This document shows, piece after piece, positions 6,849 to 8,060 of a DNA stretch of 8,060 nucleotides. How positions within the stretch are numbered: position 1 is the stretch's first letter; each line of letters opens with the position of its first letter. This DNA comes from an uncultured Verrucomicrobiales bacterium (lineage in GTDB: Bacteria > Verrucomicrobiota > Verrucomicrobiia > Verrucomicrobiales > Akkermansiaceae). The stretch lies in assembly GCA_937969125.1 (NCBI GenBank), contig CALBVA010000264.1:1-8060 (forward strand), written 5' to 3'. The position numbers and the translations under genes are program-made. The notes under the pieces were generated by a model that worked only from the letters and a program-made list of their open reading frames with translations, was not told the origin of the DNA and ran no database searches.

Positions 6849-7758
6849 AGAACGCGCAAAATTCATTCTTCAGAGCTTCCGGCCGGACGGTGCGGATGCG
6901 AAGGATCCTGCTTTTACGGAGGCCCTTGCCCTGGCAGCTGAAAACCGTGAACTCGGTGATTGGCTGGCGGCCGAGCGCCGCCAAGATGCCGCCTTCGCGG
7001 CCATGCTTTCCGATGTCGAGATCCCGGAAGACCTCCGTGCAGCGATCTTCGATGTGCTGGAAGGTCACATTTCGGCAGATGAATCCTTCGATGCCGACTT
7101 CATCGGTGCCCTTGCTTCAATGAAACCTCCCTCCGGACTTCGTGACCAGATTCTCGGAGCGATGGAAATGGAGAAGAAGGTCGTGGAGATGCCCACGAAG
7201 AAAAAGAAAGGGGGCGTCATTCGCACCTTTAAGTGGGTCACCTCCGCCGCCGCTGTCATCGCGATCATGGGAGCCGTTATGGTCTTCTTCGTCGGTGCCG
7301 GTGGCAATGCCCTCGCCGGAACTACGCCACAGGAAGTGGAATACTCCGCTATCGAGATGCTGGAATCACCCTTCTTCGCGCTGGATCTTCGTAATGACCG
7401 CCAGAAGGCCATCTTCGAGTGGCTCAATGGCAAGGACCTCCCGAAGCCGACTTCCGAAGACCTGCCAAAGGGCCTCCGTGGTCTGGAAGGCGTCGGCTGT
7501 AAGTTCCTCGAAATCGGCGAAAGAAAGAGCCGGGCCTCATTGATCTGCTTTAAGAAAAATGACGACACCGTGCACCTCGTCATGATGAAGAATGAGGCCA
7601 TCGCCGCTGATGACGTTGCTGAAATACAAGGAGCCGTCACAAAGTGCCGTCAGTGTGATAAAGACTCCGAGTGGGCTGTCACGAACTGGGCGGACGCTGA
7701 GCACACCTATCTCCTCCTCAGCAAGATGGACACCAAGGAGCTGGCAGGACTCTTTTAA
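6841..7758 (+). CDS. probable anti-sigma factor, single-pass membrane protein
   Basis: This is a 305-residue protein, probably the inhibitor of the adjacent ECF sigma factor. Residues 1-118 are a cytoplasmic helical region starting with KFILQSFRPDGADAKDP, a pattern I recall from verrucomicrobial ECF partners. It contains two similar units (52-74 and 87-109). A basic stretch (TKKKKGGVIRTFK, 119-131) precedes one membrane segment (about 133-152), so the C-terminus is extracytoplasmic by the positive-inside rule. The C-terminal domain (about 160-305) has GVGCKFLEIGERKSRASLICF, tryptophans at 278 and 283, and the ending YLLLSKMDTKELAGLF, which resembles the ending of RsiW/ChrR-type transmembrane anti-sigma proteins. 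No HxxxCxxC zinc motif is seen in the cytoplasmic part; the cysteines are 220, 236, 269 and 272, all extracytoplasmic. The start at 6841 is chosen because the sequence from there fits the family and overlaps the sigma stop; an in-frame ATG at 6790 would bury 17 extra residues deep in the sigma gene. The anti-sigma role is inferred from position and topology. Confidence 0.8.
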   Translation: MDKERAKFILQSFRPDGADAKDPAFTEALALAAENRELGDWLAAERRQDAAFAAMLSDVEIPEDLRAAIFDVLEGHISADESFDADFIGALASMKPPSGLRDQILGAMEMEKKVVEMPTKKKKGGVIRTFKWVTSAAAVIAIMGAVMVFFVGAGGNALAGTTPQEVEYSAIEMLESPFFALDLRNDRQKAIFEWLNGKDLPKPTSEDLPKGLRGLEGVGCKFLEIGERKSRASLICFKKNDDTVHLVMMKNEAIAADDVAEIQGAVTKCRQCDKDSEWAVTNWADAEHTYLLLSKMDTKELAGLF

Positions 7759-7785
7759 GAGAATTCAGTCCTATCCCTCTTTCAC

Positions 7786-7821
7786 AGACCAGGCACTGAT
7801 CCATTCATGTCTGGTCTTTTT
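7786..7821 (+). terminator. Rho-independent terminator of the sigma/anti-sigma operon
   Basis: AGACCAGGCA (7786-7795) pairs with TGTCTGGTCT (7808-7817), a 10-pair stem with one G-T wobble and a 12-base loop, followed directly by a T-run (7817-7821). It starts 27 bases after the anti-sigma stop codon. The opposite strand has no T-run after the stem, so it acts only on the plus strand. It overlaps the 3' end of the converging PEP-CTERM gene. Confidence 0.82.
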
Positions 7822-8060
7822 GTATCCACGTTTCCGGAGTTCGCTTCCTTTTTAGGAAGCCGCAGCCCAACCCCAGTGCGACAAACAGTGTGGAGCTGGG
7901 CTCAGGCGCAGCTCCAGTGATGATCGCGGTGTTTGGTTCGGACTCGTAGGCGATAGCGCGGATGAAAGCGGCGGTCGTGCCGACTTCTTCTACCAAGGCA
8001 TAGCCGTAATGGAGTTCATCATCCTCTCCTAAAAAAGAAAAACCAAGATAAGCGATGACA
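7805..8060 (-). CDS. PEP-CTERM sorting-signal protein, 3' end only (partial)
   Basis: The reading frame is open from the right edge to a TGA at 7805-7807, so 84 C-terminal residues are visible and the start lies outside the window. An internal TTG at 7996 is not taken as the start because the frame stays open beyond it with sequence typical of these proteins (LGFSFLGEDDELHYGYALVE). The tail has the three parts of a PEP-CTERM signal: the PEP motif (visible residues 52-54, in GAAPEPSS), a hydrophobic segment (about 57-68) and a basic cluster KRKR (70-73). Such signals direct secreted proteins to exosortase/archaeosortase-like processing, usually in exopolysaccharide-producing bacteria. The upstream 'HYGYALVE...AIAYESEPNTAI' stretch is a pattern I recall from verrucomicrobial PEP-CTERM surface proteins of unknown role. 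Unusually, 11 residues (TPETWIQKDQT) follow the basic cluster. The gene converges on the sigma/anti-sigma operon. Confidence 0.82.
   Translation of the reverse strand, partial: VIAYLGFSFLGEDDELHYGYALVEEVGTTAAFIRAIAYESEPNTAIITGAAPEPSSTLFVALGLGCGFLKRKRTPETWIQKDQT

Noticed and set aside
7065..7640. A 191-codon minus-strand frame antisense to the anti-sigma gene
   Set aside because: Ser/Pro/Arg-rich shadow translation with no domain; the plus-strand gene has coherent topology and family-like motifs.
7805..7996. A complete 63-residue protein starting at a TTG codon
   Set aside because: The frame remains open to the window edge and the additional residues fit a longer PEP-CTERM protein, so the TTG is internal.

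Overview
The window looks like a piece of a Verrucomicrobiota chromosome, plausibly the Verrucomicrobiales/Akkermansiaceae group. This rests on recalled family patterns, not on a search. It has fairly high GC, few clear Shine-Dalgarno sites, a secreted DUF6807 (so-called PmoA-like) protein, an ECF sigma factor paired with a one-pass membrane protein whose N-terminus carries a 'FRPDGADA..DP.F' pattern, and a PEP-CTERM sorting tail. Together these fit that phylum better than Proteobacteria. Nothing points to a mobile element, CRISPR array, rRNA or tRNA.

Left part (4-5183, minus strand): a two-gene envelope operon, transcribed right to left. It encodes a 1077-residue TamB-like (DUF490) inner-membrane-anchored protein, followed after 2 bases by a 647-residue TamA-like Omp85 outer-membrane protein. 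The pair is expected to form a bridge from inner to outer membrane used for outer-membrane protein assembly or lipid transport. The order is tamB-tamA, the reverse of the enterobacterial tamA-tamB, and the TamA-like protein appears to carry four POTRA domains instead of three.

Middle (5269-6189, minus strand): a secreted DUF6807 protein lies 85 bases upstream of tamB on the same strand, with no clear terminator between. A 77-base divergent spacer (6190-6266) separates it from the next operon and holds a candidate ECF-type promoter and a small GC hairpin.

Right part (6267-8060): an ECF sigma factor overlaps by 8 bases a gene for a single-pass membrane protein that is probably its anti-sigma factor. 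The latter lacks the usual HxxxCxxC zinc motif but has an extracytoplasmic CxxC. The operon ends at a good intrinsic terminator (7786-7821). Converging on it from the right edge is the 3' end of a PEP-CTERM protein gene, whose stop codon falls inside the terminator loop.

Most of the window is ordinary envelope and signalling biology. No wholly new system is evident. The best leads are the sigma/anti-sigma architecture, the reversed tam operon with extra POTRA, and the overlap of a protein tail with a neighbour's terminator.
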